A stretch of DNA of 64,000 nt from the NCBI RefSeq assembly GCF_015207705.1, contig NZ_JADEWI010000024.1:1-64000 (forward strand), written 5' to 3'. A program made the translations under genes and the position numbers. The notes beneath the pieces are model-generated. The model made no database searches. It was not told the DNA's origin and saw only the letters and a program-made list of their open reading frames with translations. The DNA is from Nostoc sp. LEGE 06077 (lineage in GTDB: Bacteria > Cyanobacteriota > Cyanobacteriia > Cyanobacteriales > Nostocaceae). Of this stretch, positions 45,954-55,606 are shown piece by piece (position 1 is the first letter of the stretch; each line of letters begins with the position of its first letter).

Positions 45954-46679
45954 TTATAAATTCCACCCTAGGCTGGTGGGCTGTTGATAAACTCGCTTCA
46001 AAGTATTTACATCTCTAGCTGAAATAGTTGGTGGGTTGCGGACTTGAGAAAAATATAAAGCATCAGTTTGTAATGTACTATGACCCCAAATTCCCAAGGC
46101 GTGGCCGAGTTCATGGCGTGCAGCAGCAAGGACATAATTACCTGTCTGACTAGGACTCAAGAGAATAGTAAAACGGTGCAATAAAACGTTATTGTTGGTA
46201 TACAACTGGTATGTAGTTAAAGCAGAACGCGCACGGGGAATTTTTTTATCTGGTGATAATTGTAATGGTGGTGCTTTCCTCTCAATTTTGATATCAGCAA
46301 TTTCTGGCTTTTCTACTAATGTTAAAGGCAAATAAACACTCCATTCCTGTACAGCCTGCACAATACTTTTTACCCATGTTTCTGCTTGTTGATTACTAAT
46401 AGTTTTTGGTCGTTCTACATATACTCGAACCGGAAATTGTGACCAAATTAAATAACCCACTTCAGTTGTTGCGACTTGAGAAAAGTAATCACCACTATTT
46501 TGACTATCTTTCAACTGAAGCAGTGTAGCTGGTAGGGGATGAAGTTTTGGGGTAGGTGGAGATACGGCGCTGGATGGAAAATTCGCCAAAATAATTAACA
46601 GCCCTGTACTTATAGTTAAGACAAGGGCTGTTAGAAATTTTCTAATATTTAACATTGGGTTTAGGGCGATTTTCCCCAT
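45954..46679 (-). CDS. Secreted matrixin-like zinc protease
   Basis: About 241 residues from the ATG at 46679, which has AGGATAGGGA upstream; the longer frame would overlap secG. A signal or anchor segment (FLTALVLTISTGLLIILANF) is followed by a Pro-rich spacer and a domain with the zinc motif HELGHALGIWGH (HExxHxxGxxH). This is the metzincin/matrixin signature. It likely cleaves proteins outside the cytoplasm; substrate unknown. It begins 10 bases after the secG stop on the same strand, an unexpected operon partner. Confidence 0.88.
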   Translation of the reverse strand: MGKIALNPMLNIRKFLTALVLTISTGLLIILANFPSSAVSPPTPKLHPLPATLLQLKDSQNSGDYFSQVATTEVGYLIWSQFPVRVYVERPKTISNQQAETWVKSIVQAVQEWSVYLPLTLVEKPEIADIKIERKAPPLQLSPDKKIPRARSALTTYQLYTNNNVLLHRFTILLSPSQTGNYVLAAARHELGHALGIWGHSTLQTDALYFSQVRNPPTISARDVNTLKRVYQQPTSLGWNL

Positions 46680-46689
46680 TTCCCTATCC

Positions 46690-46923
46690 TTATTTGGGTA
46701 GCCAACCTGCACTTAAAACCACTGTTAAGCCGAGAAAAATGACTGTCAAAGCCCAAGTAATTCGGTTTAAAGTATTTTCTGCACTCTTGGTACTGCTAAA
46801 TAATTGGGCTTGTCCACCAATAGCACCAATCCCATCACCTTTAGGGCTATGCAGTAATACTAAAACAATTAGTCCAAGGGCGGCTAATGACCAAACAATT
46901 TGTACGATATTTGTAGCTGTCAT
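46690..46923 (-). CDS. secG: Protein translocase subunit SecG
   Basis: 77 residues from the ATG at 46923 (MTATNIVQIVWSLAALGLI). Two membrane helices flank the cytoplasmic loop with HSPKGDGIGAIGGQAQLF, the SecG hallmark, and the second helix TWALTVIFLGLTVVL ends the protein. SecG joins SecY and SecE in the translocation channel in cytoplasmic and thylakoid membranes. Residues upstream of this Met in the longer frame do not belong to the family. Confidence 0.93.
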   Translation of the reverse strand: MTATNIVQIVWSLAALGLIVLVLLHSPKGDGIGAIGGQAQLFSSTKSAENTLNRITWALTVIFLGLTVVLSAGWLPK

Positions 46924-47103
46924 GTTAGCAATCTCATTTATAGTGGTTTGAAAAAAGATGTGGGAAGTTAAGGGTGACAAAGATTTTAGTTCATTACTTG
47001 ATAACTCTTAACTCCCAATATTCTTACCATCATCAGTTTTGAGGACTGAGTGCTATGTAAAGTCAAAATTACTCAGCACTCAGCATTTTCAACTCAGCAC
47101 TTT

Positions 47104-48702
47104 TTACAGACCAATTGGCATAGGGGTACGATCGCGTTTTATGTCAAATTCAATTGGTTTGACGAGCGATCGCCCGGTCATTTCTGGTGGCTGAGGCAGC
47201 TGTAAAATATCCAGAATGGTGGGTGCAATGTCGGCCAGGTTGCCATCGCTACGCAGTTCGACATTTGTCCCATGTCCCGGAATTTTTGCTTTTTCGCCTT
47301 CCACCAAAATCAAGGGTACTGGGTTGGTAGTATGCGCCGTCCAGGAATTACCCTCTTCATCTAGCATATACTCAGCATTGCCGTGGTCGGCGGTAATAAT
47401 TGTTGTTCCGCCGGCTTTGATAATGCTTTCTAAAAGGCGACCCACGCAGCGATCAACTTCTTCAATGGCGGTGATTGTGGCTGGTATTTGACCAGTATGC
47501 CCTACCATGTCTGGGTTAGCATAGTTAATCACAACGAGAGAGTATATACCTTTTTGAATGGCAGTGATCGCTACATCTGTGACGGCGGCGGCTGACATAA
47601 TTGGGGCTTTGTCGTAGGTCGCTACCATTGGACTACTAACCAGTTCTCGGTCTTCCCCTGGAAAAGGTTCTTCTAAACCGCCGTTAAAGAAGTAAGTAAC
47701 GTGGGCGTATTTTTCGGTTTCCGCAGTACGCAACTGTTTCAGACCATGATTCGCAATTACTTCACCGAGAATATTAGTTAAATTCTGCGGCTCGAAAGCT
47801 ACTGTTACTGGTAGGTCTGAATCGTACTGGGTAAAAGTAACAAAGGATATTGGCTGAATTTGCTTGCGTTCAAAGCCTGTAAATTCAGAACTGATAAAGG
47901 CTTGAGTTAATTGTCTAGCACGGTCAGGGCGGAAGTTAAAGAATATTACCCCATCTCCTGGTTCAACTGCACCAGGAGCAATGCGAACTGGGTTAATAAA
48001 CTCGTCTGTCACCCCTTCGGCGTAAGATGCTTGCAAGACTTGTACAGCTGTGCGCCCATCGCCTGCGCCATCTTGGGTCATGACATCATAAGCCCGTTTG
48101 ACTCGATCCCAACGGCGATCGCGATCCATCGCGTAGTAACGGCCGCTGAGGGTAGCGATGCGTCCAATTCCCACGCGATCGATGTAATCTTGCAGTTGTT
48201 GAATCGCTTTGATCCCTTCGCTGGGGGAAGTATCCCGACCATCAGCGATCGCATGGATACAAACTTCTGAAATTCGCTGTTCCTTGGCTAAGTCAAGTAG
48301 TCCGAACAGGTGGGTGATATGCGAGTGTACCCCTCCATCAGAACAAAGACCCACTAAGTGCAACTTGCCATTTTGAGAACGAACTTCCTGGCAAATTTTG
48401 ACCAGTGCAGGGTTACTGAGGATTGAACCGTCTTCTACTGCATCGGAGATGCGTACAAGCTCTTGTGGAACAACTCGCCCAGCGCCAATATTCAAATGAC
48501 CAACTTCTGAGTTACCCATTTGACCATCTGGCAAGCCTACGGCTTTTCCTGATGTGCGGATGAGGGTGTGCGGGTACGCCACCCACAAGCTGTCCATAAT
48601 CGGCGTTTTCGCCGCCACAATAGCGTTTCCTCGCGTCTCCTCGCAGTAGCCCCATCCGTCTAAAATGACTAGCACCACAGGAGCAACAGGTGCCTTGGTC
48701 AT
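47104..48702 (-). CDS. gpmI: 2,3-bisphosphoglycerate-independent phosphoglycerate mutase
   Basis: 532 residues from the ATG at 48702 with AAAGGGC upstream; the longer frame adds 18 implausible residues. Two-manganese alkaline-phosphatase-type enzyme: VVLVILDGWGYCEETRGNAI at the start, phosphorylated Ser in GQMGNSEVGHLNIGAGR, IADGRDTSPSEG, and metal ligands in ITADHGNAEYM and TAHTTNPVPLI. It interconverts 3- and 2-phosphoglycerate in glycolysis. The gene lies between secG and the ABC-F gene on the same strand but with gaps of about 180-210 bases. Confidence 0.96.
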   Translation of the reverse strand: MTKAPVAPVVLVILDGWGYCEETRGNAIVAAKTPIMDSLWVAYPHTLIRTSGKAVGLPDGQMGNSEVGHLNIGAGRVVPQELVRISDAVEDGSILSNPALVKICQEVRSQNGKLHLVGLCSDGGVHSHITHLFGLLDLAKEQRISEVCIHAIADGRDTSPSEGIKAIQQLQDYIDRVGIGRIATLSGRYYAMDRDRRWDRVKRAYDVMTQDGAGDGRTAVQVLQASYAEGVTDEFINPVRIAPGAVEPGDGVIFFNFRPDRARQLTQAFISSEFTGFERKQIQPISFVTFTQYDSDLPVTVAFEPQNLTNILGEVIANHGLKQLRTAETEKYAHVTYFFNGGLEEPFPGEDRELVSSPMVATYDKAPIMSAAAVTDVAITAIQKGIYSLVVINYANPDMVGHTGQIPATITAIEEVDRCVGRLLESIIKAGGTTIITADHGNAEYMLDEEGNSWTAHTTNPVPLILVEGEKAKIPGHGTNVELRSDGNLADIAPTILDILQLPQPPEMTGRSLVKPIEFDIKRDRTPMPIGL

Positions 48703-48874
48703 AATAAAATTGCCCTTTACTTTTTGTAATACCCGAATGATACCACTGCTAACCACAGCTGCAAGTGAATTTCTGCTTATTAACTTGTTTTATAACTTAT
48801 TGAGAGATTTTTTAGATTTTTTTTACTTTTTGCAACTGTTACATATATTTTGTGATATTCCATGTTGGTTAATC

Positions 48875-48908
48875 AGTTAGTAGTAAACCTAGGATGCTAC
48901 TACTAACT
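48875..48908 (-). terminator. Perfect 11-bp hairpin just after the ABC-F gene
   Basis: AGTTAGTAGTA at 48875-48885 pairs with TACTACTAACT at 48898-48908, with a 12-base loop containing CCTAGG. It begins 8 bases after the stop codon of the gene at 48916. No run of T follows on the minus strand, so it is a weak intrinsic terminator at best, or an RNA-stabilising 3' stem. Confidence 0.5.
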
Positions 48909-48915
48909 TGATATT

Positions 48916-50610
48916 TTATTTTTTCTTACTGCCAGCCTTGGCCGCTTTGGCTGCTTTCTTAGCAGCTTTTTCCGCAGCTATAGTATCTAATTTTGCTTGT
49001 TCTTTTTCTTCAGCGATTTTATCCAGGTAGTAGTGATAATCTCCTAAATAAACTCGGAATTCACCATCCCGAATTTCCACAATTTTGTTAGCTACCTGAG
49101 AAATAAAATAACGGTCGTGGGAAACTACAATTGCCGTCCCATCATAGTTTTGCAGAGCTTCTTCCAACATTTCTTTTGCGGGAATATCTAGATGGTTGGT
49201 AGGCTCATCTAAAATCAGCAAATTGGCTGGACGCAAGAGCATTTTTGCCAAGGCTAAACGTGCTTTTTCTCCTCCACTTAAGGCTTCAACACATTTAAAT
49301 ACAGTGTCACCAGTGAATAAGAATTTGCCTAGAAGGGTGCGGACTTCTTCGTTTTTCCAGTCAGGAACTTCATCATGAATAGTCTCCATAACTGTCTTTT
49401 TCAAGTCCAAAGCTTCGGCTTGATTTTGCTCAAAGTAACCAGGAATCACATTATGATCACCTAAGCTAACAGTACCTTCGGTGGCTGGTTCCGTACCCAT
49501 AATTATTCGCAATAGGGTAGATTTTCCTGCACCGTTGGGGCCTAAAAAGGCAATGCGATCGCCTCTTTCAATCAGCAGATTCGCTCCCAGAAATAAGATT
49601 TTATCATCGTAGGTATGAGTTAAATCCTTGATGGTCACAACCTCCCGTCCACTGCGAGGTGCTGGAGGAAACCGAAAATGCAGAGTTCTGACTCCACCAA
49701 TGGGTGCTTCGATGCGCTCAATTTTGTCTAATTGTTTTTCCCGGCTTTTGGCTTGGGTACTGCGGGTAGCACTGGCGCGGAATCGATCAACAAAGGCTTG
49801 TTGTTTCTCCAGTTCTTTTTGCTGACGTTCGTAAGCACTCAGTTGTGCTGATTGATTTTCGGCTTTTTGTTGCAAGTACGCCGTGTAGTTACCGAGGTAA
49901 GTGCTAGAAACACCACGTTCAGTTTCGACAATTTGCGTGCAGAGGCGGTCTAAAAATTCTCGGTCATGGGAAACTATCACCATCGGCGTTGTTAAGCCTT
50001 TGAGGTAAGTTTCTAGCCACTCGATGGTTTCTAAGTCTAAATGGTTTGTCGGCTCGTCTAACAGCAGTAAATCGGGTGCTTGCAGCAGAATTTTACCCAA
50101 ACTCATCCGCATTTGCCAACCACCAGAGAAAGCACTGACGAGGCGATCGCCATCTTCTTGGTCAAATCCCATCTCTGGTAAAATCTTGCCGATGCGTGCT
50201 TCTAAACCGTAACCATCCAAAGCTTCAAACTGACGCTGCAAACGATCCAACTTGTGAATTAGTCGATCCAGTTCCTCTGGTGTCGCAGTTTGCATATCGT
50301 GTTGCACTTGCGTCAGAGATAACTGTACTTCGTTTGCTTCTTTAAATACTGTCCAAAATTCTTCTCTAACGGTGCGGCTGGGATCGACTTCAAACTCTTG
50401 ATTGAGGTAAGCGATATGTAAACTAGCAGGACGAATGATTTCGCCAGCGGTAGGTTCCATTTCCCCAGAGATAATTTTCAACTGGGTAGATTTTCCCGCA
50501 CCGTTAACGCCGACTAAGCCAATGCGATCGCCTGGTTTGACTTCCCAGTTGATATCCTTGAGGACTTCGCCTGTTGGATAAATTTTACTGATATGTTCGA
50601 GTCGCAGCAT
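48916..50610 (-). CDS. ABC-F family ATPase (translation factor)
   Basis: 564 residues, two ATP-binding cassettes in one chain and no membrane segment: P-loops GVNGAGKST and GPNGAGKST, signatures SAFSGGWQMRM and ALSGGEKARLAL, Walker B LLLDEPTNHLD and LLILDEPTNHLD. The charged linker (about 240-300) that enters the ribosomal P-site tunnel region in ABC-F proteins is present (KAENQSAQLSAYERQQKELEK). The end is Ala/Lys-rich. Such proteins act on stalled or initiating ribosomes; Uup- or EttA-like assignment is uncertain. Monocistronic. Confidence 0.93.
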   Translation of the reverse strand: MLRLEHISKIYPTGEVLKDINWEVKPGDRIGLVGVNGAGKSTQLKIISGEMEPTAGEIIRPASLHIAYLNQEFEVDPSRTVREEFWTVFKEANEVQLSLTQVQHDMQTATPEELDRLIHKLDRLQRQFEALDGYGLEARIGKILPEMGFDQEDGDRLVSAFSGGWQMRMSLGKILLQAPDLLLLDEPTNHLDLETIEWLETYLKGLTTPMVIVSHDREFLDRLCTQIVETERGVSSTYLGNYTAYLQQKAENQSAQLSAYERQQKELEKQQAFVDRFRASATRSTQAKSREKQLDKIERIEAPIGGVRTLHFRFPPAPRSGREVVTIKDLTHTYDDKILFLGANLLIERGDRIAFLGPNGAGKSTLLRIIMGTEPATEGTVSLGDHNVIPGYFEQNQAEALDLKKTVMETIHDEVPDWKNEEVRTLLGKFLFTGDTVFKCVEALSGGEKARLALAKMLLRPANLLILDEPTNHLDIPAKEMLEEALQNYDGTAIVVSHDRYFISQVANKIVEIRDGEFRVYLGDYHYYLDKIAEEKEQAKLDTIAAEKAAKKAAKAAKAGSKKK

Positions 50611-50743
50611 CGAGTTTCTCTCAGGTAGGAAATAGATAGTTAAGGACGAAGTACCAACACCGTGTCCAATATTAACAAAAATTAACCAAGAATTCCTCCT
50701 AGTAAGTTGTAATTAACCTCAACTACCACTGAATTTTGGTTAC

Positions 50744-51535
50744 TTACAAATTTTGTGCAGCTTGCTTTACTTCTTCAATACTTAAACTAAGCTCCTCCGC
50801 TACTTGTTCCACTGTCAAACCTAGTTTCAAAAAGCGAGCGACCATTCTTAGCTTTTCTTGACGCTGACCTTCTTCCTTCCCTTCCTGAAAAACATCCTGA
50901 AAATATCTGGTATTTTTTAATTCACTGATGCTAAACATTTTCTCCATCTCCTCTTTAGTCATCGTGGGAAACTTGTATAACAAGATAGTCTCTATTAATT
51001 GTAATAATTGCTGTTGTTTTATTGGTGAGTTTATTTCTAATCTTGTCCTTTCTACTAACTCCCTAGCCTCTATGATTGCCGTGTCTTCAGATGTGACAAT
51101 TAATTTAACAGTTGCAATGCCAATTGGTAGTGATGGTTCAGAGCTTAATTCATCCAGATAAATACGCCTAACTCGCTGACTGATAAAAAATTCTCTGTAG
51201 TGTTTGATATCTCCTGTGTCTACACTTCTGCTTGGGTATAAAACAACAGCACTCCAATCATTGACAGGCTGATTTTGACGCAAATATAAGCATATTTCGG
51301 CAATCAAGCGCGAATAAATCTTTGTATCTGCTTGAAACTGCACTTCCACAAAGTAAATTGGCTGATCCATTGCAACATTCGGAACAAATACACCATCAAT
51401 TCTGAATGCTGTTTGTTTAATTTCAACTGACGAAAATTGGTAAATACTAGCAGTATCAGGAGAATCCCCAATCAGTTCAAAGAAGATATCGGGAAATTCT
51501 TGAAATAGGCGGTAAAATACGCTGTCTGTTTTCAC
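50744..51535 (-). CDS. Rpn family / DUF2887 putative PD-(D/E)XK nuclease
   Basis: 263 residues if started at the GTG at 51535, giving MKTDSVFYRLFQEFPDIFFE, which is how cyanobacterial members of this family begin; an ATG at 51598 would add 21 residues and overlap the upstream gene. The nuclease core is AFRIDGVFVPN with PIYFVEVQFQAD (Asp and Glu-x-Gln). A helical region follows, and the end LGLTVEQVAEELSLSIEEV is the usual C-terminal helix pair. Relatives (Rpn proteins) cut DNA and promote recombination in vitro. The cellular role in cyanobacteria is unknown. Confidence 0.88.
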   Translation of the reverse strand: MKTDSVFYRLFQEFPDIFFELIGDSPDTASIYQFSSVEIKQTAFRIDGVFVPNVAMDQPIYFVEVQFQADTKIYSRLIAEICLYLRQNQPVNDWSAVVLYPSRSVDTGDIKHYREFFISQRVRRIYLDELSSEPSLPIGIATVKLIVTSEDTAIIEARELVERTRLEINSPIKQQQLLQLIETILLYKFPTMTKEEMEKMFSISELKNTRYFQDVFQEGKEEGQRQEKLRMVARFLKLGLTVEQVAEELSLSIEEVKQAAQNL

Positions 51536-51569
51536 AGATGGATAAGACGAGATAATTTTACATAAATAA

Positions 51570-52070
51570 TTATGTACCTGTTTGTGCTTCTTCACCATCC
51601 CGCACTTCTTGGACGCGTTCTTTCGATATCCCTAATACTCGTGATATCGGTGCTAACAAATTATCATCAATAGGTTCTCCAGCATAAATATTATTGAGTT
51701 CTGGAGGAGAAATTTTAAAAGTATCGCAGAATTTAGCAAATTCCTGATTGTTGAGGTCAAGTTCTTTTTGTCGCTCTTGTAATAACAGTGCGATCGCTCT
51801 TGTCCCATATTTAGGACGTTCACTAACTTTGATATATTTTTGTACTAAATAATTAACCTTACTTGTATCGCCACCAGTCTTTTTTAGTAAATCACTACAA
51901 GCTTTTTTGAGAGCTTTTTTTAAAACTTCTTCTTCATTTAAAAAATAAAGAATTTCATTCACATATTCTTGCTTAAAGAAACCAACTAAACTACCTTTAT
52001 GATAAATAGGTATATAAGATGTTTCTGCATTAGATTGCCAATCTGAAGGTTCGTTACGTAGCAAGGACAT
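51570..52070 (-). CDS. Hypothetical protein with HTH-like C-terminus, 166 residues
   Basis: The first ~75 residues contain SYIPIYHKGSLVGFFKQEY, a small beta-hairpin-like part, and a helix NEEEVLKKALKKACSDLLKK. The last ~75 residues (ELDLNNQEFAKFCDTFKI, PPELNNIYAGEP, ISRVLGISKERVQEV) look like a Cro/XRE-type helix-turn-helix. It could be a DNA-binding or antitoxin-like protein. It lies immediately upstream of the DUF2887 gene on the same strand, so the two may be cotranscribed. No family is recognised with certainty. Confidence 0.65.
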   Translation of the reverse strand: MSLLRNEPSDWQSNAETSYIPIYHKGSLVGFFKQEYVNEILYFLNEEEVLKKALKKACSDLLKKTGGDTSKVNYLVQKYIKVSERPKYGTRAIALLLQERQKELDLNNQEFAKFCDTFKISPPELNNIYAGEPIDDNLLAPISRVLGISKERVQEVRDGEEAQTGT

Positions 52071-52158
52071 AGCTGCACCTATAAAAATTTAATGCTCACC
52101 ATTTTAAAACTATTTATATGTGTGTAACTATGTATATTTGCTGAAACAAGTTCAACTT

Positions 52159-52204
52159 AAAAAACCGTCTGTGCATTAAAGATAAAAACACACCAGACGG
52201 TTTT
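52159..52204 (-). terminator. Intrinsic terminator of the ribosomal/prfA cluster
   Basis: Read on the minus strand, AAAACCGTCTG (52204-52194) pairs with CAGACGGTTTT (52171-52161), and the stem ends in TTTTTT. It lies 28 bases after the prfA stop, so it is a good rho-independent terminator closing the long minus-strand cluster that begins beyond 64000. Confidence 0.85.
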
Positions 52205-52231
52205 CAGTTAAATTAATTTTCAAAACCAAGG

Positions 52232-53332
52232 TTAGTTCATATTTCCAGAAGTTGCTAACTCCGCTAACCGTTCTTGCTGATCTTGAGAGATGCAAGATTG
52301 AATCACAGTCTCTAAATCACCTTCCAGAACAGGGTTTAAGGAGAAGTTTTGACCTAAGCGGTGGTCGGTGACGCGGTTATCTTTATAGTTATAAGTGCGA
52401 ATCTTTTCCGATCGCGATCCTGTACCAACTTGCGATCGCCGCATGGAAGTTACTTCCTCTTGTTGTTCGCGTAACTTCATTTCGTACAGTTTCGCCCGCA
52501 AAATTTGCATCGCCCGTTCTTTGTTTTGCAACTGGCTGCGTTCTTCTGTACAGAAAATTCGTATTCCTGTTGGTTTGTGCATTAAGTCAACGGCTGTTTC
52601 CACCTTGTTGACGTTTTGTCCACCAGCACCGCCAGAACGAGCCGTGGTCATTTCAATATCTTTGGGGTCAATGTGAATTTCCACCTCATCCACTTCTGGC
52701 ATAATTGCGATCGTGGCTGTAGATGTGTGAACCCGTCCACCAGCCTCGGTGACTGGTACACGCTGTACGCGATGCACTCCAGCTTCAAACTTTAACTGGC
52801 TGTAAACGTTGTCACCTTTAATTTCTAAAATGACTTCTTTCCAACCGCCCATTTCTCCCAAAGATTCACTGACTAGGGAAACTTTCCAACCTTGAGTTTG
52901 AGCATAACGAGTATACATCCGCATCAAGTCGCCAGCCCAGATACTCGCTTCATCACCACCAGTTCCAGCACGAATTTCCAACATGATATTCTTTTCATCA
53001 TTGGGATCGCGGGGGAGTAATAATACTTTTAAGCGAGCTTCTAAGTATGCTATTTTTTCTTCTAATTCACTAACTTCCACTGCGGCCATTTCTTGCATTT
53101 CTGGGTCACTGGCGGCTTCTTTATAAACCTGACGCGCTCCAATTAAGTCTTCTTGGGCTATTTTCCAAGTTTCATAGGTATTCACTACCTCTTCCAAAGA
53201 AGAACGAGCCTTAGCTATTTGTTGATACTCATCTGGGTTTTTTGCGGTATCTGGGTCAGCAAGGCGGCGTGTCAGTTCATTAAAGGTTTGTTCAACAGAT
53301 TTTAATTTCTCCAGCAGGTATGTTTCAGCCAT
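52232..53332 (-). CDS. prfA: Peptide chain release factor 1
   Basis: 366 residues from the ATG at 53332 ([20 protein letters not shown]). The GGQ loop [18 protein letters not shown] triggers peptide release, and the codon-recognition Pro-x-Thr region lies in the preceding domain ([14 protein letters not shown] nearby). It reads UAA and UAG. The Shine-Dalgarno AAGGAG is followed directly by a HIP1 octamer in the spacer. It is the last gene of the ribosomal cluster, 93 bases after rpmE. Confidence 0.97.
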   Translation of the reverse strand: MAETYLLEKLKSVEQTFNELTRRLADPDTAKNPDEYQQIAKARSSLEEVVNTYETWKIAQEDLIGARQVYKEAASDPEMQEMAAVEVSELEEKIAYLEARLKVLLLPRDPNDEKNIMLEIRAGTGGDEASIWAGDLMRMYTRYAQTQGWKVSLVSESLGEMGGWKEVILEIKGDNVYSQLKFEAGVHRVQRVPVTEAGGRVHTSTATIAIMPEVDEVEIHIDPKDIEMTTARSGGAGGQNVNKVETAVDLMHKPTGIRIFCTEERSQLQNKERAMQILRAKLYEMKLREQQEEVTSMRRSQVGTGSRSEKIRTYNYKDNRVTDHRLGQNFSLNPVLEGDLETVIQSCISQDQQERLAELATSGNMN

Positions 53333-53425
53333 AAAAGCGATCGCTCCTTCAAATAACAACTTGGCTCAAAAAATGACAATCGACCCAGCATTCGCAGGGT
53401 CGTCGTTAACAGCAGAGCCAAACCG

Positions 53426-53665
53426 CTACTTTTTCTTTTTGTCGCCGGAGCCTTGCTCGCTTGATTTGCCGTATTTCCGCAGGAAGCGTTCTACGCGACC
53501 TTCGGTATCGATAATCTTTTGAGTACCAGTATAAAAAGGGTGATTTCCAGACCAAACGTCTACGTGCAATTCTGGCTTGGTAGAACCAATAGTCATAACG
53601 ACTTTACCGTTGCAGTAAACTTTAGCATCTGGATACCACTGGGGATGAATATCAGGTTTAGCCAT
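53426..53665 (-). CDS. rpmE: 50S ribosomal protein L31
   Basis: 79 residues from the ATG at 53665 (MAKPDIHPQWYPDAKVYCNG) with AAGGAA upstream; 24 extra residues of the longer frame are not L31-like. ELHVDVWSGNHPFYTGTQ is diagnostic. Only one cysteine is present, so this is the form without the zinc site. The tail is Lys-rich. It sits between rpsI and prfA, the usual cyanobacterial order. Confidence 0.96.
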   Translation of the reverse strand: MAKPDIHPQWYPDAKVYCNGKVVMTIGSTKPELHVDVWSGNHPFYTGTQKIIDTEGRVERFLRKYGKSSEQGSGDKKKK

Positions 53666-53788
53666 TGTTCCTTTTGTGGTGAATCTATATAAATTATAAC
53701 TTTCTGATGTGGTTAAAGATGCGGGTGAAGAAGTCAAAAGATAAAACGCTGCTGACTTTTGACTTTTCCGTACCCAAAATCCAGTAAC

Positions 53789-54205
53789 TTATCGTTTTGA
53801 GTATTGAGGAGCTTTCCGAGCTTTGTGCAAACCGTATTTTTTGCGCTCTTTGGCTCGCGGATCACGGGTGAGATAACCTTCGGTTTTCAAAGGTGAGCGA
53901 TTTTCTGGGTCTAGTTGGCACAAGGCACGGGCAACACCCAAACGGATCGAATCAGCTTGACCCGTCAAACCACCGCCTTCAGCTTTGACCAAGATGTCAT
54001 ATTCGCTTTCTAAGCCTAATGTTTCTAGGGGCGCTTTAATGACTCCCAAGTAATTCGCATTGAATTGGAAGTATAAATCCCCTGACTTGCCATTGACTGT
54101 CAATTGACCGCTACCAGGCACCAGACGTACTCGTGCGACTGCGGATTTACGGCGGCCAGTACCCCAGTAAACGGCACGACCGCTATTGGCTTCTGCTACT
54201 ACCAT
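53789..54205 (-). CDS. rpsI: 30S ribosomal protein S9
   Basis: 138 residues. [19 protein letters not shown] at the start and the end [16 protein letters not shown], whose last Lys-Arg reaches the P-site tRNA, identify S9. Its ATG shares the A of the rplM stop codon (TAATG), so the two are translationally coupled. Confidence 0.97.
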   Translation of the reverse strand: MVVAEANSGRAVYWGTGRRKSAVARVRLVPGSGQLTVNGKSGDLYFQFNANYLGVIKAPLETLGLESEYDILVKAEGGGLTGQADSIRLGVARALCQLDPENRSPLKTEGYLTRDPRAKERKKYGLHKARKAPQYSKR

Positions 54206-54660
54206 TAACTTTCTTCTCCAGGAATTGTACTAATCTTTAATTCTTTAGGTTGTTGAGCTTCGTGGGGATGTGTCGGCCCAGCATAAACTTTGAGCTTGGT
54301 AAACAACTGTCTACCCAAGCTATTTTTAGGTAGCATACCTTTAATTGCTTGTTCTATAATCCTTTCGGGTACGCGCTGTTGCAGCTTGGCAAAAGTTTCG
54401 GTCTTCATCCCACCAGGACGACCAGAATGGCGGCGATAAAGTTTTTGAGTCCGTTTTTTACCTGTGACTGCAATTTTCTCGGCGTTAATCACAATCACAA
54501 AGTCACCAGTGTCCATGTGAGGTGTATATTCAGGTTTCTTTTTGCCGCGGAGAATCATAGCGATTTCGGTAGCGAGGCGGCCGAGACGTTGGTCGGTAGC
54601 ATCTACTACGTACCAATCATGCTCAAGTGAAGCTTGAGGCGGAAGGTAGGTTTTACTCAT
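54205..54660 (-). CDS. rplM: 50S ribosomal protein L13
   Basis: 151 residues, full length. [37 protein letters not shown] and [19 protein letters not shown]-type blocks are those of L13. It begins 64 bases after truA, in a gap with repeats of TAATGACTAATGACT type, and is coupled to rpsI. Confidence 0.97.
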   Translation of the reverse strand: MSKTYLPPQASLEHDWYVVDATDQRLGRLATEIAMILRGKKKPEYTPHMDTGDFVIVINAEKIAVTGKKRTQKLYRRHSGRPGGMKTETFAKLQQRVPERIIEQAIKGMLPKNSLGRQLFTKLKVYAGPTHPHEAQQPKELKISTIPGEES

Positions 54661-54724
54661 TTTTGTTTGTCCTTTGTAATTTGTCCTTTGTCATTAGTCA
54701 TTACTAATGACCAATGACTAATGA

Positions 54725-55546
54725 CTAAAAACTAAATTTTGGCTGCGTATCATACCAAACATCGCCAGAAAAAGGAAAATCAGGATAGCCGACTCGCAAC
54801 AAGCACAAACCTTGAGCGGGGGCGGCGTATTTTACTTCTTCTCGGCGCTCTTCTTGCCAAATTTCCGTGAAATTAGCAAGTGTTCGCTGTCCAGCGCCTA
54901 CTTGTACTAGCATCCCTACTAGTAACCTAACCATGCCATATAAAAATCCATCGGCTTGGATTTCAATATGAATCAATGAGCCGTTGCGATCGCATTCTGC
55001 GGCTTGTACCTCTACCCAAGAATGCGATCGCTTGGAACCTGCACGGTGAAAGGCTGCCAAATGATGCTTACCCAGCAGAGGTTTCATGGCAGACTGGATT
55101 AAAAATTCATCCAGCGGCTCATGATAATAATGCCAACTGAAGGGCTTAACGAACAAATTGGGTCGTTTCTCAGTGTATATCGTGTAGCGGTATCGCCGAT
55201 AAGCTGCGCTAAAACGAGCGTGCCAGGCGTTACTTACGGCTGCTGAAGCTCTGATGATAATGTCTGGCGGCAGATAACTATTGAGAACGGTTGCCCATTT
55301 GTGAGGCGGAATTAAACCTGTAGCATCGAAATGGGCTACTTGTGCAGCAGCATGAACTCCAGCATCAGTACGTCCTGCACCATGCAGTGTCACATGATAA
55401 CCAAGAATACTCGCGATCGCTGTTTCGATTTCTTCTTGAACTGTCCGCTGTGCCTTTTGCCGTTGCCAGCCATGAAAATGAGTTCCTAGGTATTGAATTA
55501 CCAAGGCTACTCTTTGAGTTTGTTTAGGCTGGCTAATTTCTTGCAT
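54725..55546 (-). CDS. truA: tRNA pseudouridine synthase A
   Basis: 273 residues. The catalytic Asp is in HGAGRTDAGVHA; VALVIQYLGTHFHGWQRQ opens the domain and LVGMLVQVGAG is near the end. It makes pseudouridine at positions 38-40 of tRNA anticodon arms. Placement between rplQ and rplM in the alpha operon is common in bacteria including cyanobacteria. Confidence 0.97.
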   Translation of the reverse strand: MQEISQPKQTQRVALVIQYLGTHFHGWQRQKAQRTVQEEIETAIASILGYHVTLHGAGRTDAGVHAAAQVAHFDATGLIPPHKWATVLNSYLPPDIIIRASAAVSNAWHARFSAAYRRYRYTIYTEKRPNLFVKPFSWHYYHEPLDEFLIQSAMKPLLGKHHLAAFHRAGSKRSHSWVEVQAAECDRNGSLIHIEIQADGFLYGMVRLLVGMLVQVGAGQRTLANFTEIWQEERREEVKYAAPAQGLCLLRVGYPDFPFSGDVWYDTQPKFSF

Positions 55547-55581
55547 ACAAATTTTGTGTCATTCGTCATTCGTCTAAATAA

Positions 55582-55602
55582 TTTTGACTTTTGACTTTTG
55601 AC
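55582..55602. repeat. Heptamer repeat TTTTGAC (3 units)
   Basis: Three perfect TTTTGAC units fill part of the gap between rplQ and truA. The same unit occurs four times at 62987-63014 in the rplF-rpsH gap. Confidence 0.8.
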
Positions 55603-55606
55603 TTAC

